A DNA stretch of 64,000 nucleotides. Source: Psychrobacter sp. Ps6. GTDB lineage: Bacteria; Pseudomonadota; Gammaproteobacteria; Pseudomonadales; Moraxellaceae. Position 1 is the stretch's first letter. Every line of letters begins with the position of its first letter. Where the stretch lies: contig NZ_JADQAI010000006.1 in the NCBI RefSeq assembly GCF_022129235.1, positions 124,001 to 188,000 on the forward strand, written 5' to 3'. The notes below the pieces were generated by a model. The model saw nothing but the letters and a program-made list of their open reading frames with translations. It searched no databases and was not told where the DNA came from. The translations under genes were made by a program, and so were the position numbers. Shown one piece after another: positions 1-8,562 of this stretch.

Positions 1-324
1 GACAACAGGCTCTAAAATCATACGCGACCTTATCAGCTCTGCCTCTGCTTGGGCTTTACTAACTTCCGACCCAACTAACTCAGAAATATCAGCCCCTAGT
101 GCTGCCACTCCTTTGGAGTTCTCTTCAATTTGAATAAGTGCATCTGACTTAAAGGTAGGGTTGACATATCTACTATACAAAACCCCAATTACTAGGCCTA
201 ATACAGCAAAAAATACGATGATTTTCCAGCCGCGCAAAATGGCAAACAGCAGCGCCATAAGATCAATGTCATCATTATCTTCTTTCGAAACAGGTTTTGA
301 TAAATTTTTCGAATCTGTACTCAT
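1..324 (-). CDS. wzc: Wzc-like polysaccharide co-polymerase/tyrosine kinase, N-terminal part (runs off window)
   Basis: Only the first 108 codons are present; the frame is open to base 1 with an ATG at 324. The visible protein has a polar, acidic N-terminus, a hydrophobic membrane segment (about residues 36-50, with IIVFFAVLGLVIGVLY) and the start of a Wzz-type periplasmic domain. This is the standard beginning of inner-membrane chain-length regulators fused to a tyrosine kinase. The kinase part is outside the window, so kinase activity is inferred from the neighbours: wzb (phosphatase) and wza (outer-membrane channel) lie immediately upstream in the same direction, which is the classical wza-wzb-wzc export order. 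A short Wzz protein without kinase is the alternative. Confidence 0.8.
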   Translation of the reverse strand, partial: MSTDSKNLSKPVSKEDNDDIDLMALLFAILRGWKIIVFFAVLGLVIGVLYSRYVNPTFKSDALIQIEENSKGVAALGADISELVGSEVSKAQAEAELIRSRMILEPVV

Positions 325-369
325 AACTATAGGTCTACCACTTCAGCTTGTTCATCGGATAAGCATTAC

Positions 370-801
370 TTAGCTAATTTTATCGGCCCACTGATCGAGA
401 CCATCAACAATATCTTGATATGCTGTCTCAAAAGCGCTCATTTCATGTTTATATGGGTCAGCAATATCCTTATTTTGCCAGTGACCAAGCTTAAAGGTTT
501 TACCACGGCAAAATGGCCAACGTTCCTCAATCCATTTAGTCTGACTATCTGACATGGTAAAAATAAGGTCAGCTTTTTTTGCTAATTTTTCGTCGATTTG
601 TTTGGCTACATGGTCTGTAATATCTATCTGCTGTTCAGTCATAATTTTGAGAGCAGATGAATCTGCAGGATGTCCAATTAAAGCTCCAACGCCTGCAGAG
701 TCAATTACTTTGTTAGGATAACGCTTTTTTAGTAACGCTTCTGCCATCGGACTACGGCAAATATTACCAACACAAACGACCAAAATATTGTTAAACGCCA
801 T
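370..801 (-). CDS. wzb: Low-molecular-weight protein-tyrosine phosphatase (Wzb type)
   Basis: The protein is 143 aa, the normal length for this family. The phosphatase loop CVGNICR (C10 to R16, CX5R) lies at the N-terminus followed by SP, and the general-acid motif DPY is at residues 115-117, so the active site is complete. In capsule and exopolysaccharide systems this cytoplasmic enzyme removes phosphate from the C-terminal tyrosines of the Wzc kinase, which controls polymer assembly. The gene starts 12 bp downstream of wza and is followed by the wzc-like gene 45 bp later, so the three are probably one transcript. A general arsenate-reductase-type LMW phosphatase is less likely in this context. 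Confidence 0.93.
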   Translation of the reverse strand: MAFNNILVVCVGNICRSPMAEALLKKRYPNKVIDSAGVGALIGHPADSSALKIMTEQQIDITDHVAKQIDEKLAKKADLIFTMSDSQTKWIEERWPFCRGKTFKLGHWQNKDIADPYKHEMSAFETAYQDIVDGLDQWADKIS

Positions 802-813
802 AATTATCGTTAC

Positions 814-1923
814 CTATAGAGTTGAAAGAGATCTAAACGCAGTAGTGGAAGGTAGTAAGGCGCTAATAACACGATTCCAGCGTGTAAGACCAGTTGGGTC
901 AACATAGACAATATCATTAGGATACATCTCAAAACGATTAGCAAGCGCAAAGCTAGTAACCGTTTGCATATCCACATAATAAATATCAGTTGCTCTCGTA
1001 TTGAGATTGTCACGAACGACGTATATCTTGGCCGCATTAGCCGTATTAGAATTGAGACCTTTGGACTCCCCTAAAACTTGTGCCAAGCTGATACCTTGCT
1101 CTAAGATGGGTACTGGCTCCACTTGTCCAAACTCTCCCAACACATATACCTTATTACGTTCTTGGCTATTGACATGGATAGAGTCACCATCTTGTAAATA
1201 AATTTGGTTGGCAGAAGCACCCATCTGTCGTAACGACTGTAAACCTATATTGTAGCTTGTACCTTTACGGTTCAGCACAACATTGTTTGAATCACCTGTA
1301 GGCGTTGCACCACCTGCCATAGAAATTGCCCCATATAGAGAAACGGGCACATCAGCAATAGGGAACTCACCGGGCTGCTTAACTTCGCCATCGATAAAAA
1401 ACTTATTGCCACGATAATTAATGATTTTCACTTGTGGATCTGGATACCTGAGATAACGCTGAAGGCGACTTTGCAAGTTCGCTGTAAATTGTGGCACACT
1501 CATACCGCTAGCTTTTATACGACCAATAAGTGGGAACTGAATAAACCCTTGCTGATCTATAGGAAAACCAGATGCATATGGATTGGATGCACTACTACTG
1601 TTGGTCAAAGGAGGCGCTATGTCAGGATAACCTACCAACGTAATACCTAAAATATCTCCTTTAGCAATACGATAATCCACTTGACCAGACGTATTAATCA
1701 AACGTATTAAATCACTACTTGGTGTGATCGTTTTTTTCGGTGGTAATGTTGCTAAATTTAAGGGCTGGACATTAAATTCTATACCATTCTCTGCAGTAAA
1801 AGATCCACTGGGTGGTAACTGACCAGCTTGAAGCCCAGAATTGATGGTTGTAGTAGCACATCCATAGAGCATACTACTAGCTAACAAACATGCTGCACTC
1901 AACAACTTAGTTGTTTGTCTCAT
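814..1923 (-). CDS. wza: Wza polysaccharide export outer-membrane lipoprotein
   Basis: The 369-aa protein starts with a lipoprotein signal peptide ending in the lipobox LYGC (acylated Cys at residue 22). A polysaccharide-export domain follows (about residues 80-170; DYRIAKGDILGITLVGYPD), then SLBB-type beta domains (IDGEVKQPGEFPI, KVYVLGEFGQVEPVPI) and a C-terminal helix region. Wza forms an octameric channel that carries capsule or exopolysaccharide through the outer membrane and docks with Wzc. It is the first gene of the leftward wza-wzb-wzc group. The length matches E. coli Wza (about 379 aa). Confidence 0.93.
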   Translation of the reverse strand: MRQTTKLLSAACLLASSMLYGCATTTINSGLQAGQLPPSGSFTAENGIEFNVQPLNLATLPPKKTITPSSDLIRLINTSGQVDYRIAKGDILGITLVGYPDIAPPLTNSSSASNPYASGFPIDQQGFIQFPLIGRIKASGMSVPQFTANLQSRLQRYLRYPDPQVKIINYRGNKFFIDGEVKQPGEFPIADVPVSLYGAISMAGGATPTGDSNNVVLNRKGTSYNIGLQSLRQMGASANQIYLQDGDSIHVNSQERNKVYVLGEFGQVEPVPILEQGISLAQVLGESKGLNSNTANAAKIYVVRDNLNTRATDIYYVDMQTVTSFALANRFEMYPNDIVYVDPTGLTRWNRVISALLPSTTAFRSLSTL

Positions 1924-2473
1924 ATCAAAAAGCCCCTTCTATTACTGCAATCATATAAAACGACTAAAAACAGTTTTGTATTGATAATTTGCATCGACGT
2001 TATTTTTTACATCTTTCACAAAAATAATCGGCATCATAACATAAGTTAGCTAACTGTAACGAACGTTCTTATTGATTGATACAAAAAGCTATTTTTAAAC
2101 TAATTACTTGATGTGAGATATAAATTTTTTTTATCAATTACAGCTACATATATTACGTATATTAATAATTGATTGAATTTATACTAAATTCTTACACTGT
2201 TATATTGCTGCATATGTACGGTTATCTAAAAGATGTTAAACATTCTCAGTAAAAATATGCAAGATTTTGTTCAAATTGGCTTGAGTACAGTTGCAAGGTA
2301 TATAAATCAGAGAAATAAGCCAAAAAATACAGTGTAAGCAGTCTTTTACTAGTATAATGCTGCTCACAGCAAACAATGCATATTCTTACCTATTATAATT
2401 TATAATCTGGTATAAACAATTGTTAATCATTATACATTGAGAAATGTAAACCCACCGACTCAAGGACATTCAG
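1924..2473. other. 550-bp AT-rich divergent intergenic region between wza and rluB
   Basis: No convincing gene is visible. The region must hold the promoters of wza (leftward) and rluB (rightward). A perfect 10-bp palindrome GTTAGCTAAC lies at 2045-2054 and GAACGTTC at 2061-2068, about 120-145 bp upstream of the wza start. A good -10 hexamer TATAAT is at 2353-2358 on the rightward strand without a good -35. I did not find a JUMPstart element of the kind known upstream of enterobacterial polysaccharide operons. Confidence 0.5.
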
Positions 2474-3400
2474 ATGAAAGATGAAAAATTACAGAAAGCA
2501 CTAGCCCGTATGGGACTTGGTTCACGTCGCCAAATGGAAGAAGTGATTAAAGCAGGTCGCGTCTCTGTTAATAATGGTCCAGCAACGATTGGTGACCGTG
2601 TAACACCAGGCGATGAGATTCGTGTGGATGGTCGTCAGATCAAATATACTGCCGAAAATGAGAAGCGTCGCCGAGTGATCGCTTATTACAAGCCTGAAGG
2701 TGAAGTCTGCTCAGCCAAGGATCCAGAAGGTCGTCCGACCGTATTTGAGCGCTTGCCAAAGCTCACTCATGATCGCTGGGTTATGGTGGGACGCTTGGAT
2801 ATCAATTCAACTGGCTTACTATTATTTACCAATGATGGTGAGATGGCGCATCGCTTGATGCATCCTTCTAGCGAAGTGACACGTGAATATGCCGTTCGTG
2901 TGTTGGGTGAAGTCACTCCTGATATCGCCCGTACCTTGACTGCTGGTGTTATGTTAGAAGATGGCATGGCGCAGTTTGACGACATCAAAGAAGGCGGCGG
3001 TGAAGGCGTTAATAAGTGGTATCACGTCCAGCTCAAAGAAGGTCGTAACCGTGAAGTACGTCGTTTATTTGAGTCACAAGGTCTGAAAGTTAGCCGCCTA
3101 TTGCGTACACGCTACGGTACGATTGCCTTACCAAAAGAGTTACGTACAGGTCGTTTCTTAGAGCTCGATAAAAAAGAGATCAATACGTTGACCGATTTGG
3201 TGAGCTTACGTCCACGTTATGGCACAGGCCTACATGGCGCGGCTAAAGAAAAGCAAGAGCGTATCAGAAACAAGCCGCTTAAAGCGCGTCGTACGGACAC
3301 TCGTAATGACAACCGCAACAGCAGCGCGAAGCCTAAAAGTAGTGCTAGCCCTGCCAGCCGCGGCACGCGTAATACTCGTGACCGCAACGATAAGCGCTAG
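2474..3400 (+). CDS. rluB: 23S rRNA pseudouridine(2605) synthase RluB
   Basis: This 308-aa protein converts a uridine in helix 93 region of 23S rRNA to pseudouridine. An S4 RNA-binding domain occupies about residues 4-50 (KALARMGLGSRRQMEEVIKAG), followed by the RsuA/RluB catalytic domain with the motif GRLDINSTGLLLFTNDG, where D109 is the catalytic aspartate, and GRNREVRRLFE near residue 190. The tail after about residue 255 is basic, serine- and asparagine-rich and probably disordered, as in many gammaproteobacterial RluB proteins. It is monocistronic, with a strong hairpin terminator after the stop. RluE/RluF are alternatives, but the S4 domain and motif spacing favour RluB. Confidence 0.93.
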   Translation: MKDEKLQKALARMGLGSRRQMEEVIKAGRVSVNNGPATIGDRVTPGDEIRVDGRQIKYTAENEKRRRVIAYYKPEGEVCSAKDPEGRPTVFERLPKLTHDRWVMVGRLDINSTGLLLFTNDGEMAHRLMHPSSEVTREYAVRVLGEVTPDIARTLTAGVMLEDGMAQFDDIKEGGGEGVNKWYHVQLKEGRNREVRRLFESQGLKVSRLLRTRYGTIALPKELRTGRFLELDKKEINTLTDLVSLRPRYGTGLHGAAKEKQERIRNKPLKARRTDTRNDNRNSSAKPKSSASPASRGTRNTRDRNDKR

Positions 3401-3451
3401 TTCAGTTTATTTAACATTATTCTAAATTTTTGATAGATTTAGAATAAATAT

Positions 3452-3492
3452 AAAAAAGCGGTCAATGACTATTCATCATCGACCGCTTTTTT
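3452..3492 (+). terminator. Rho-independent terminator after rluB (probably bidirectional)
   Basis: The inverted repeat AAAAAAGCGGTC ... GACCGCTTTTTT has 12-bp perfect arms around a 17-nt loop. The A-run on one side and T-run on the other let it serve both rluB and the leftward gene ending at 3540. Confidence 0.9.
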
Positions 3493-3539
3493 GTGTCTCT
3501 TTTACAGGCGTCACAGTTGCTCAGTATAAAAATAACGGC

Positions 3540-4091
3540 TCAGCTATCGTGGCTATTAATATAATGCTTCATGACTCGCAGCTCTTTTAGCTGCTCCTCG
3601 TCCATTTGTGCCAGTAGTCTATCCAACCGCTGTTCGATATTATCTAAAACACTTTGCAATAACTCACTAGCCTCTAACCTCTTTTCACTATTCTCACTAG
3701 TGACATTTATATTTGTTAATTGGTAGTGACTGGCTAGCATTTCAGGTAGCCGAGTTTGCAGCATTTTGTTCAATACAAACTGTGCTTCTGTTATAGCAGG
3801 CGTTTTATGTTGAGCTTGTAATGCTGCCTGATAAGCTTGATAACTATCCACTTTGTTATCGATACGTTGTAGTTGCCGTAGCTGCTGATCTGACAAGCTT
3901 TTTAAGTGCTTTTTATTCAAGTTAAGCTGTTGCCAACTTAACGTAGCCAGTGACAATGGCGCATGATCATCTTGATATATAAGCACACCTGGGGTAATAC
4001 CGACCGCTTTGTGCAAGGCATGCCAGCCTTTTCTACCTAGATAAAAAGTCGTGACGGTCGTTACAATACCGATGCCTATTAATATACTCAT
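3540..4091 (-). CDS. Uncharacterised membrane-anchored protein, paralogue family member 1
   Basis: I do not recognise this 183-aa protein. It begins with one hydrophobic segment (about residues 2-18) followed by a positively charged GRKGWH, so it is probably a single-pass protein with a cytoplasmic helical body. The body is rich in Gln, Leu and charged residues. Two segments, about residues 100-127 (TEAQFVLNKMLQTRLPEML) and 143-180 (LLQSVLDNIEQRLDRLL then KHYINS), line up with segments of the two genes upstream (4145-4813 and 5020-5814). The three look like diverged tandem duplicates. It lies 53 bp downstream of the second member and ends before a shared terminator. No catalytic motif is visible. 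Confidence 0.7.
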   Translation of the reverse strand: MSILIGIGIVTTVTTFYLGRKGWHALHKAVGITPGVLIYQDDHAPLSLATLSWQQLNLNKKHLKSLSDQQLRQLQRIDNKVDSYQAYQAALQAQHKTPAITEAQFVLNKMLQTRLPEMLASHYQLTNINVTSENSEKRLEASELLQSVLDNIEQRLDRLLAQMDEEQLKELRVMKHYINSHDS

Positions 4092-4144
4092 AACTGCTCG
4101 CTACTTATCACTCAATTCTATGTATGACTACTTATCGTTGGCAT

Positions 4145-4813
4145 TTAGCGTTTGATATCTTCTGCTACTGGATTTTTCACATCCGTGCTACTCAAAGTAG
4201 GTGACTCAATAGCCTCTGTTTTCTTACTAAGATTACTCAACGGCTGCATCGTTGACTCCGCAGTTGGATGATCAAAGCGTGTTTGCAGATAGCGATTGGT
4301 CGCGAGCAGTTTTTGGCCATCTTGATGGTATGAGGCATTGAGTAAGTCATCAAACTGTGTGTTGATCGTCTTAAGCACTTCTAACAATGCTTGTTTGCCA
4401 GTGACATCTGAATGTTTGATCTTAGTGGTATCAGCGCGCGCGCCATCCGCCACATCTAAGTCATGCAAGCGGCGATAATCGGCCACTGCTTGTGGTATAT
4501 GTCGATCCATCAGATTTTGAATCATGATATAAGTTTCATTGATGGTGTCTTTATCGTCTATTTTGCCGTCATTATTGGTATCACCATAAATCAAGCGGAG
4601 TTTTTTGCCTTTTCGATTGATTTGCTCAAGTGCAGTTTTAACATCAACTGGCAAGCTCTTTTCTGGTATATAGCCCAGTTGCGGCATGGCAGTATATTCC
4701 AGCATTTTGGGAGCGGTAACTTTCTTAATACCACGATACCCCAGATATAACCCAGCGGCCGGCAGCACTCCGTATAGTACAAACATCACTAACATAGCAG
4801 TCACTTGGGTCAT
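4145..4813 (-). CDS. Uncharacterised membrane-anchored protein with EF-hand-like loop, paralogue family member 2
   Basis: This 222-aa protein is unrecognised. It has an N-terminal hydrophobic segment (about residues 6-27) and a helical body. Residues 78-89, DTNNDGKIDDKD, match an EF-hand or dockerin-type calcium loop, with acidic or Asn ligands at positions 1, 3, 5, 9 and 12, Gly at 6 and Ile at 8. Segments at about 91-118 (INETYIMIQNLMDRHIPQAV) and 142-180 (ALLEVLKTINTQFDDLL then NRYLQTRF) correspond to segments in both neighbouring genes. The calcium loop is absent from them. The C-terminal 40 residues are Ser/Thr-rich and polar. It has its own upstream gap of 206 bp, which contains the terminator of the third member, so it probably has its own promoter. 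Confidence 0.7.
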   Translation of the reverse strand: MTQVTAMLVMFVLYGVLPAAGLYLGYRGIKKVTAPKMLEYTAMPQLGYIPEKSLPVDVKTALEQINRKGKKLRLIYGDTNNDGKIDDKDTINETYIMIQNLMDRHIPQAVADYRRLHDLDVADGARADTTKIKHSDVTGKQALLEVLKTINTQFDDLLNASYHQDGQKLLATNRYLQTRFDHPTAESTMQPLSNLSKKTEAIESPTLSSTDVKNPVAEDIKR

Positions 4814-4933
4814 CGGGTTGTCCTTATTGTTTGACAGAATAGTTTGACAAATTTCTTATTATTTTAATCAGTATTTTAAGCTAAGCGATTTTGGTGTCGT
4901 CAACTTTATTGCTTAGCACTGCTTTTATTAAAC

Positions 4934-4963
4934 AAAAAAATAAGGCTCTGTTAAAGCCTTATA
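4934..4963 (-). terminator. Rho-independent terminator of the leftward gene at 5020-5814
   Basis: Read on the minus strand, AAGGCT and AGCCTT form a stem around a 7-nt loop, and the sequence runs into ATTTTTTTG. It separates the transcript of the 5020-5814 gene from its downstream relatives. Confidence 0.75.
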
Positions 4964-5019
4964 TTGTTATACATTGAGTCTGTTATGTTTTTGGATAATC
5001 TTTTATTTTATAAAATACG

Positions 5020-5814
5020 CTAGCTTTGCGTGCGACTCTTGACGTAACGATGGGTTGAGGCAAGACGATTTAAAACGGTTTGATGCAGCTCGTCCAATAA
5101 CTCATCAAGCTCATAATCAATCTCTAAAAACAAATCTGTCAGCATATCGCCTGCAGTCATCTTGCCTTGTACCATATTGTTTTTGGTGCGATGCGGACTA
5201 AAGCGTTGTAGCTGCTCATAATGATGTAGCGCTTCAGGGATACTTTCGGACACGAGCTTGTCAATGACAAACTGACGTTCATTATGTTGCTGTTGCTCGT
5301 TTAGCTCACTACTCCACTCACGATAGCGTTTTAGCTTACCATTGATACGATCTAATATCGCAACGGCTTCGATAGGCATCGCATTTAGGGTGGCCTCATC
5401 GACCACATCAACAAGCTCAGTCATAATCGGACAACGTCCATGTTTGAGATACCATAAAGTAACGGGGTCAAAAGGCGGTCTGTTGGTCGGGCGTATGTGA
5501 GCACGATTGGATAAATAGCGATCAGTCAATGGGGTTGATGAGCGAATATCGTTCACTTGCGCCAATGCATCACGTATACGGTCTACCCGCTCAGGCGGCG
5601 TTAGTGCAGCACGCTCGTGATTTGATTGAGCGGCGTCATTATTATGATGGATATCGACATTATCACTATTGTCATTCAAGTTATGATTAACGCCCATCTC
5701 CTGCGCATTGTTGGCAGCTAACGTTGGTAGGTCATCTTGAGCTTGCCCAAATGACTTTAGCATTCTTGTCAAACTGACTACCATGACTTGCTCTGCCCCT
5801 CGTCTAATACGCAC
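5020..5814 (-). CDS. Uncharacterised soluble protein, paralogue family member 3
   Basis: This 264-aa protein is unrecognised. Unlike its two relatives it has no clear N-terminal membrane segment. Residues about 30-75 are Asn/Asp/His-rich and probably disordered. The C-terminal half carries the shared helical pattern: about 178-205 (NERQFVIDKLVSESIPEAL) and 222-260 (MLTDLFLEIDYELDELL then HRYVKSR). The reading frame opens at a GTG (5814); an ATG at 5784 with a GAGGGG sequence 11 nt upstream is an alternative start, so the first ten residues are uncertain. A terminator follows at 4934-4963. No enzymatic motif is visible. Confidence 0.68.
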   Translation of the reverse strand: MRIRRGAEQVMVVSLTRMLKSFGQAQDDLPTLAANNAQEMGVNHNLNDNSDNVDIHHNNDAAQSNHERAALTPPERVDRIRDALAQVNDIRSSTPLTDRYLSNRAHIRPTNRPPFDPVTLWYLKHGRCPIMTELVDVVDEATLNAMPIEAVAILDRINGKLKRYREWSSELNEQQQHNERQFVIDKLVSESIPEALHHYEQLQRFSPHRTKNNMVQGKMTAGDMLTDLFLEIDYELDELLDELHQTVLNRLASTHRYVKSRTQS

Positions 5815-5942
5815 TCGTTGTGCTCGTATTGCATACGTTCATTCAATAGCGTATCTTAACAGGTTTTTGCTGACCTGCCAGTACGCAAAGTGTCAACATT
5901 CCTACTCTCTCCGCTCACTTCTTAAATGCTAAGCGCCTTGTT

Positions 5943-6545
5943 ATGAATGCTCCCGATTATATCTCTGGTTTCCTGCTTGGATTATCACTCATTATCGCCA
6001 TTGGCTCACAAAATGCCTTTGTACTCAAGCAAGGTCTCAAACGCGAGCACATATTTTTTGTTTGTCTGTTTTGTGCGGTAAGCGATGCGCTATTAATATC
6101 AGCGGGCGTTGGCGGATTTGGGGCGGTCACCGCACGCTATCCGCATGTGGTAGATATTGCAAAAATAGCAGGCGTTTTATTTTTATTGGGCTATGGCTTA
6201 CAGAGCCTGTATGCCAGCGTACGCGTATCACACGCTTTGAATATTGATGGGCAAGTAGTGACCAGCTTAGAAAAAGCGCTACTACTCTGCTTTGGTTTTA
6301 CTTGGCTAAATCCACATGTCTACTTAGATACATTGGTACTCGTTGGGATGGTTTCAACAGGCGCAAGTAGTAAGCTCACTTTTGCCGTTGGGGCAATTAG
6401 CGCCTCGTTTTTTTTCTTCTTTGCCCTAGGTTATGGCGCACGCTTGCTCAGACCGCTATTTGCGAAGCCAAAAGCGTGGAATATACTGGATGCGTTGGTA
6501 GGACTGCTGATGTTGTATCTGGCTTGGCATCTATACCAAAGCTAA
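5943..6545 (+). CDS. argO: LysE/ArgO-family amino-acid exporter
   Basis: The 200-aa protein has about six hydrophobic segments and the LysE-family N-terminal signature GLSLIIAIGSQNAFVLKQG, followed by a conserved segment around CFGFTWLNPHVYLDTLVL, typical of ArgO/LysE rather than RhtB. These inner-membrane carriers export arginine or lysine and prevent toxic accumulation. Length matches E. coli ArgO (about 211 aa). It stands alone in its direction between the uncharacterised family and marC. The substrate (Arg versus Lys) cannot be settled from sequence; no ArgP/LysG-type regulator is adjacent. Confidence 0.88.
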   Translation: MNAPDYISGFLLGLSLIIAIGSQNAFVLKQGLKREHIFFVCLFCAVSDALLISAGVGGFGAVTARYPHVVDIAKIAGVLFLLGYGLQSLYASVRVSHALNIDGQVVTSLEKALLLCFGFTWLNPHVYLDTLVLVGMVSTGASSKLTFAVGAISASFFFFFALGYGARLLRPLFAKPKAWNILDALVGLLMLYLAWHLYQS

Positions 6546-6620
6546 ATACAACATTAGGCATTCAATCTAGATAAATTAAGAGGATTTTAAGTGCTCAATA
6601 TTAGAGACAGAATAAATAGC

Positions 6621-7262
6621 TTAGATCAAAGCAGGAAACAGCGTACGCAGACCGCTAACGATAATCTCGATAGACACGGCTGCCAATAGCATACCCATGA
6701 TTCGGCTCATAATATTCAGACCAGTATCACCCAACAAGCGACTGATACGACCAGCTGCCATCAATGCCAGATAGCAAAATAGACTAATGAAGAGACCAGC
6801 AATGATAATGGCAGATACCTGCAAAATTCCTGAGACTTGTGATGAATAAATAATAACGGTAGAAATACCACCTGGTCCAATCATCATCGGTATCGCAAGG
6901 GGTACCACTGCTGAGGCCATCGTCGGCGGCGCATCTTGCACGTGGTCGACATCGAAGTTCTCTTGATCAGGCTTAACAGGATTACCTTCACCGTTCATCA
7001 TATTTAGTGAAATCAAGAACACCAATATACCACCAGCCAGCTGAAACGAGCCAATAGAAATACCTAGTGCTTTTAGTAAGGTCTCACCCGCCACCGTAAA
7101 AAAACTGATGGTGATAAAAATGGTCAGACAAGCAACACGTGCAACTTTACGTCGATTATTCATCGAATAGCCGCGAGTCAAATCCAAGAACAACGTCAAT
7201 GCGCTAAATGGATTGATCAATACCATAAAGGCTAGGATTATCTTGATAATTTCAGTATTCAC
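6621..7262 (-). CDS. MarC-family integral membrane protein
   Basis: This 213-aa protein is almost entirely hydrophobic with about six membrane segments. It has the family's early motif around INPFSALTLFLDLTRG, a central glycine-rich stretch IPMMIGPGGISTVIIYSS, and a terminal segment IMGMLLAAVSIEIIVSGL. MarC/UPF0056 proteins are inner-membrane proteins whose transport substrate is not established; the original link to multiple antibiotic resistance was not upheld. It converges with the ArgO-type gene and is monocistronic. Confidence 0.88.
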   Translation of the reverse strand: MNTEIIKIILAFMVLINPFSALTLFLDLTRGYSMNNRRKVARVACLTIFITISFFTVAGETLLKALGISIGSFQLAGGILVFLISLNMMNGEGNPVKPDQENFDVDHVQDAPPTMASAVVPLAIPMMIGPGGISTVIIYSSQVSGILQVSAIIIAGLFISLFCYLALMAAGRISRLLGDTGLNIMSRIMGMLLAAVSIEIIVSGLRTLFPALI

Positions 7263-7493
7263 TGAGCGCTCGCTTGTCTATTGATACCGCTTGTGCAAAA
7301 AGATAAGGCCATCGTGCGAGTGCGACGATGACCCAATAGGCAATTCATAATAGTATTGTAACATAGGCAGATAAGCGAGTTAAATCATTAACTTTGCTCG
7401 GTTACCCTCCTATATCATCTTGGCGAAAAATCCAGCGAATATAAAGCGAATATAAAAAGCGGCGGCTCAGATTAAGCTGAAATAATTGACAGC

Positions 7494-8354
7494 CTATGCA
7501 CTAAAATCTAAGCCGATATCCAAAGCAGTAGTACTGTGCGTTAGGTAGCCCATCGCAATAAAATCGACTCCTGTACTGGCAGCTGCTTGTACCGTTTCAG
7601 GCGTAATACCACCAGAGGCTTCAGTCTTTGCGCGACCTTTACACATGGCAACCGCTTGCGATAAGACTTCTGGCGACATATTGTCTAGCAATACCAAACT
7701 CACACCTGCCTCTAATGCCTGCTCTAATTGCTCTAGTGTATCTACTTCGACTTCAATTGGAATCAGATGCCCAGCAAAATGTTGTGCTTGCTCGATAGCG
7801 GTTTTTATGTCACCAGCAATGGCAATATGATTGTCTTTGATTAAAATCGCATCGTCCAAACCCAAACGATGATTGCGACCGCCACCGCAGCGTACCGCGT
7901 ATTTTTGTACAATACGCAAACCTGGAATGGTCTTACGCGTACAAGTAATTTGTGCCGGATATTGCGCCACGCTATCGACAATCTGGCGGGTCGCTGTCGC
8001 AATACCGCTAAGATGCGTCATAAAATTCAATGCTGTACGTTCTGCTGTTAGCAGACGGCGTGCATTACCTTTTACAGTAGCCAATACAGCACCGGCGGCG
8101 ACTGTTTCGCCATCCTGCACTTGAGCCACAAACTCAATGTTTGCATCAACTAAGGCAAAAGATAAACGCGCCAAATCCATACCACATATCACACCTGATT
8201 GCCGCGCCTTGATCTGTAATTGTGCTTGCATATCTGCTGGGATAGTGGCTTGCGAGGTGACATCACCACGTCTGCCCAAATCTTCCGCTAGCGCATCTTC
8301 TACCAAGGGTTTAAGCAATACGTCATCCAATGCTGGCTCTTTTTCAATTGTCAT
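7494..8354 (-). CDS. nadC: Nicotinate-nucleotide pyrophosphorylase (quinolinate phosphoribosyltransferase)
   Basis: The 286-aa enzyme converts quinolinate and phosphoribosyl pyrophosphate to nicotinate mononucleotide with loss of CO2, the third step of de novo NAD synthesis. Seen are the phosphate-binding and catalytic segments TRKTIPGLR, KYAVRCGGGRNHR, DDAILIKDNHI, and the barrel strands EVEVDTLEQLEQAL, LVLLDNMSP and EASGGI, in the expected order. The length is normal. Its promoter region carries a palindrome (8439-8459) related to the one on the nadA promoter, and a Nudix-related regulator gene lies directly upstream. This points to joint repression of nadC and nadA by NAD status. Confidence 0.97.
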   Translation of the reverse strand: MTIEKEPALDDVLLKPLVEDALAEDLGRRGDVTSQATIPADMQAQLQIKARQSGVICGMDLARLSFALVDANIEFVAQVQDGETVAAGAVLATVKGNARRLLTAERTALNFMTHLSGIATATRQIVDSVAQYPAQITCTRKTIPGLRIVQKYAVRCGGGRNHRLGLDDAILIKDNHIAIAGDIKTAIEQAQHFAGHLIPIEVEVDTLEQLEQALEAGVSLVLLDNMSPEVLSQAVAMCKGRAKTEASGGITPETVQAAASTGVDFIAMGYLTHSTTALDIGLDFSA

Positions 8355-8438
8355 CTTTGTCCCTCATGTAAGCATGATACGAATAAATAGGCGTAATATG
8401 GATAAATAGACATGATATGAATAAAAACGTCTAAATAT

Positions 8439-8487
8439 TTAAACTCAAAATGAGCATAAATATAGCGTAAAGTTGCCGGTCCTGCAA
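8439..8487 (-). promoter_or_regulatory. nadC promoter with NAD-type operator
   Basis: On the minus strand, -35 TTGCAG (8482-8487) and -10 TATATT (8459-8464) are separated by 17 bp. Just downstream, at 8439-8459, lies a 21-bp imperfect palindrome with arms TTATGCTCA and TGAGTTTAA around a 3-nt centre (two mismatches). It overlaps the last base of the -10 and the probable start site, a repressor position. The same 21-bp element, with perfect arms, sits in the nadA promoter. Confidence 0.72.
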
Positions 8488-8562
8488 GGAGAGGTGACAA
8501 GTTTTTTATTAAGCAAGTCGATTTCTGTATGAAATTGACCTAGCTGTATTCGTTAGTAGCCA

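Noticed and set aside
1924-2473. JUMPstart element before the polysaccharide genes
   Set aside because: No match to the known conserved motif could be seen on either strand.
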